A stretch of DNA of 64,000 nt from Salarias fasciatus (Eukaryota > Chordata > Actinopteri > Blenniiformes > Blenniidae), in the NCBI RefSeq assembly GCF_902148845.1, contig NW_021941230.1, forward strand, positions 11,568,783-11,632,782. The letters run 5' to 3'. The notes beneath the pieces were generated by a model. That model made no database searches. It was not told the DNA's origin and saw only the letters and a list, made by a program, of their open reading frames with translations. Of this stretch, positions 47,395 to 64,000 are shown one piece after another. Numbering within the stretch: position 1 is the stretch's first letter; each line of letters starts with the position of its first letter. The translations under genes and the position numbers were made by a program.

Positions 47395-47620
47395 TTTTAA
47401 AGGTCTCTTATTAGTTTTAGAATGTCCTCACGGACCGCAGAGACTGTTGATATTTTTTAAGGGAGGTTAAAAAGACATCTTTTTAATCAGGCTTTTAATT
47501 GACCCTGTGTAGTCCTCTTATTTCCATCATTATTTATGTGATTTTATTCCACTCTATCATGTACTTCTAAATTATTTTATTTTTTTAACTTTCAATCTTA
47601 ACTTACTTGTATCATATCCT
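47395..47620 (+). pseudogene. L2-type LINE C-terminal fragment
   Basis: R-I-D-F-K then T-A-E-T-V-D-I-F-K-G-R-L-K and L-F-N-Q-A-F-N stop parallel the C-terminus of the L2 at 10140-10213 (V-A-D-T-I-D-S-F-K, L-F-N-R-A-F-S). The frame is interrupted. It abuts the Gypsy fossil. Confidence 0.55.
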
Positions 47621-47629
47621 CTTAAGCTT

Positions 47630-48197
47630 TTAGCTATTTTACTCCAGTGTTTCCTGAGGGGGGCCTTCACACTGGGAGTTGGTTCCGGTCCTCTGCGGGG
47701 GTTACTGTGCTCGGGTCCTCTGGTCCCGTCTGGCATTGGGGTCTCCACACCACGGTGTGCAGGTTTCCTTGGTTTGACGGGGTTGGGGGTCGGGCGCTGG
47801 AGCCCCAGTATTAATGACCTTTGACTTCTCTTGGTGTGGGCGGCGCCACTGATGGTGTTTCCCATGACGCTGGGTGCCATGTCTCTTCTGCTGAGTGAAA
47901 ATCAAGAATGAAGAAACGCAAACATGTTGAGGCGTTGTGAATAACAGTTTTCAGCCTGCAGAAGATACATTGAGTCAAATCAGACTGCTTTAATCTGAGA
48001 GGAGATCTCTAATTCTGTCATGGAAACACAACCACATCCTGACACGTGACAGCTTCCTCCTATCAGATCTAATCAAACAATTCCATTTCTCAGGAAATCA
48101 CTTCTTGCTCAACATGGTTAAAAAAGATTTGCAAGCTGGACAAATATCCAGAGACAGAGACGATCAGACACACAGAGAGACGTGGTCGACCTGGAAC
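47630..48197. promoter_or_regulatory. Upstream region of the SRCR receptor gene (no defined promoter)
   Basis: Includes the repeat found at 27640 and 49690 (TTGAGTCAAATCAGACT, TCTGTCATGGAAACACAACC) ending about 70 bp before the leader ATG. No convincing TATA box was seen. The transcription start is probably within 48000-48190 if the leader is exon 1. Confidence 0.3.
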
Positions 48198-62145
<13,948 letters not shown>

Positions 62146-63900
62146 ACCTTCCTACTGTGGAAAACGAGATGTTTTTTATGAGCTTTTTCCAAAAAATGAT
62201 GAATCTCATCACATTCCCTCCGACAGTGGAACAAGGTTCCTTTTCCTTTTGTGGACCGTGGCGAAAATGAAGAGCATTGTTTTACCATATACTGGGCCAC
62301 AGTGCATGTCCTTTTTTTAATCTCCCTTTTTAACTAATTTTTCATTGATTTTTTTTTTTAAGTCCTATCATGTCTGCTCATTTCATCACATATTATCATC
62401 TGCTCCGCTCAGGCTGACTGTGTTTAGCTGATGAGATATTTTTGTGATTGTATTCCAACTTATTAGCTTTTGCAAAAAATTAGCTTTTTCTGCACCAAGG
62501 TGAGGCAGGATGTGGTTTGCAGCAGGTGTTGAACCGTATGGAACCTGACCAGTTTGTATTTCGTCCTGAGTAGTTCAATCTGGGCATGTAGAACTCTTGT
62601 GGATCTCACTGCATGCATATGGTTTGTTTTTCTTTTCTCTTCTTTCTCTCTTTTTTTTTTTTGAGAACTCAGACTGTGGTTGGTTTCCTTGGTAACAAAA
62701 CAGCATCATAGACATTTCCATGGGACCGGAGCGTTTAAGTATACCCTGGTTTCTGGTGGGTGGCGTGCTTGCTCTCACTCAGAGCTCTTTGGATGATACA
62801 CTGACAGTTTTCCCTTTCTGAACTGGCAGAGAAAAGATCGAACCCTATCCTGAAATCTGGTGAGATTTGACCTCCAAGGTTGATGTAAGCCTGAACACAT
62901 GCCTGAAATTTGAGACATGTAAGAACCAATACAAAATCAGTTCTCTTTGATTACTTCATTTTTTGATATTTTACTTTTTTATTAATTTGAATTACAACCT
63001 GTAATCCTTTGAGTGAATAAAATTCCTGTGAAAATTTCAAATCTCTGGTGGAGTGGCTTTATTTCTCTGAGTGAGACCAAAGAAGGAACTTGGAATCAGG
63101 TTTGAGACACATTTCTTGGCCCCTGAAAAGGAAGCCTCCAGTAGAACCCTCACTCTGGTTTTCTACAAGCTGGGAGCGTTCCAAACTTCAAGCAGTGCTT
63201 TGTGAGATAATCTGGTTTCTGTGAGCAAAGTCAAATAATGTGAGCATCCAAAACCAACAATGAAAAAAACCTTCAGTTTCACAGGATTCTGACCTCAACC
63301 TTATCATTCTTCACATAGATCTTTGTTCCAGAACTACTTGCAAGTGTTTTTGTGTCTCTGTAGGTGGAGTTACTTTGGGAAAAAGCGTTTTACTCCTGTT
63401 CTTAAGCTTCGCTGACTGACAGACAGTTGACTCTGTCTCCATCTTGTGGCAGAGTTGTGTCACTGCACTTATTGACCTTGATCCAGATTTCTTTCTTCTC
63501 TTTTGAAGGAATTATGAACTGAAACATTTCAGTCCATATTTCCAGATGGATTTATTCACTTAGATAAATGTATTTTGTGACAAATTTATTCTTCATGTTT
63601 CAGATCTTACTTTAATTTCGGTATTTATCTGTGTACCCAGCTGAGGGCGCGGCTAACCGGAGTCAAATTCCTAGTTTGTCGACAATCCTGGCCAATAAAA
63701 TCTTTCTGATTCTTTCTTTGAGAAAAAATATGGAAAAAGTAAACAAACTGTTTGATGAATGAAAATGTAAATCTGCACAGCCACTTTGACATCTTGATCA
63801 ATCGAAGTGGAAATAAAACAAAAACAAATGTAGAGGTTCATCAGTGAGGACAAAAACATCCTGAAACTATCAGAATGTTCTAATAGTTTCTTTTCTTGCC
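62146..63900 (+). other. 3' flank of the SRCR receptor gene
   Basis: 62146-62370 is paralogous to 14642-14900. AATAAA at 63016-63021 is a plausible polyadenylation signal. The (T)n stretch near 62650 and short antisense frames show no domain. Confidence 0.4.
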
Positions 63901-63905
63901 TCCAG

Positions 63906-63996
63906 AGCAGCAGGTGGAAGAGGCGGAGGAGTGGAGACAAGAGACAGTCCAGAGAATCTTTTCACTTTTTCACTCTCTCAGCTTGGACTTTCTCAG
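63906..63996 (+). other. Candidate alternative tail exon of the SRCR receptor gene
   Basis: Counterpart of 17494-17585, preceded by TTGCCTCCAG and followed by GTAG at the window end. Open in the phase-0 frame (S-S-R-W-K-R-R-R-S-G-D) and in the frame E-Q-Q-V-E-E-A-E-E. If spliced to the TM exon it would replace the short tail. Not proven. Confidence 0.25.
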
Positions 63997-64000
63997 GTAG

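Noticed and set aside
48105-48197. Upstream in-frame ATG as the receptor start
   Set aside because: It would place 31 polar residues before the signal peptide; the ATG at 48198 gives a canonical leader that is also conserved in the inverted copy.

Overview
The window looks like nuclear DNA of a teleost fish. It has spliced genes with GT-AG introns, long (GT)n tracts, an L2-type LINE, a DIRS tyrosine-recombinase retrotransposon, Tc1-like and hAT-like non-autonomous elements, TTAA-flanked MITEs, Ty3/Gypsy and BEL/Pao remnants, and a multi-exon SRCR-immunoglobulin receptor gene of the kind fish carry in expanded families. All calls come from reading the sequence; no database was searched.

Layout. 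1-4810: right part of a broken DIRS element, cut by the window edge, with its complex terminal repeats. 5611-10386: full-length L2 LINE between 8-bp target duplications, interrupted by a 1.2-kb fish repeat holding a (TTTAG)n array. 10984-12955: hAT-like repeat with a nested TTAA MITE; its right end abuts the first exon of a 5'-truncated SRCR-Ig gene (12964-14641). 15.2-20.5 kb: LINE debris, an antisense relic of a PIN/XPG-like nuclease protein, and a GC-rich repeat. 20.67-22.54 kb: 3' half of a poly(A)-binding-protein-like gene with an unusual His/Pro/Gln repeat tail. 22.39-24.36 kb: a segment duplicated at 43.59-45.55 kb, including a Gypsy fragment. 24.36-25.44 kb: an inverted SRCR-gene leader region. 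27,473-39,381: two and a partial third copy of a 4.95-kb tandem unit, each full copy holding the 5' half of the PABP-like gene. 40,175-43,394: composite hAT-like element with 8-bp target duplications. 44.9-47.4 kb: longer Gypsy fossil.

48,198-62,145: a 12-exon gene for a type I membrane receptor of about 889 residues, made of a signal peptide, seven SRCR-type domains, one Ig-like domain, a transmembrane helix and a short tail. Every exon stays open and every intron between the extracellular modules is phase 1. SRCR exons come in pairs, and the introns between pairs carry the same hAT-derived sequence, so [exon pair + intron] was the duplication unit. The truncated gene at 13-14.6 kb shares the last five exons of this gene, and an isolated leader exon lies inverted at 24.9 kb.

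The receptor gene at 48-62 kb is the only locus here that looks intact. The PABP-like locus is dismembered: its 3' half lies upstream of two copies of its 5' half. No CRISPR array, tRNA or rRNA was recognised.
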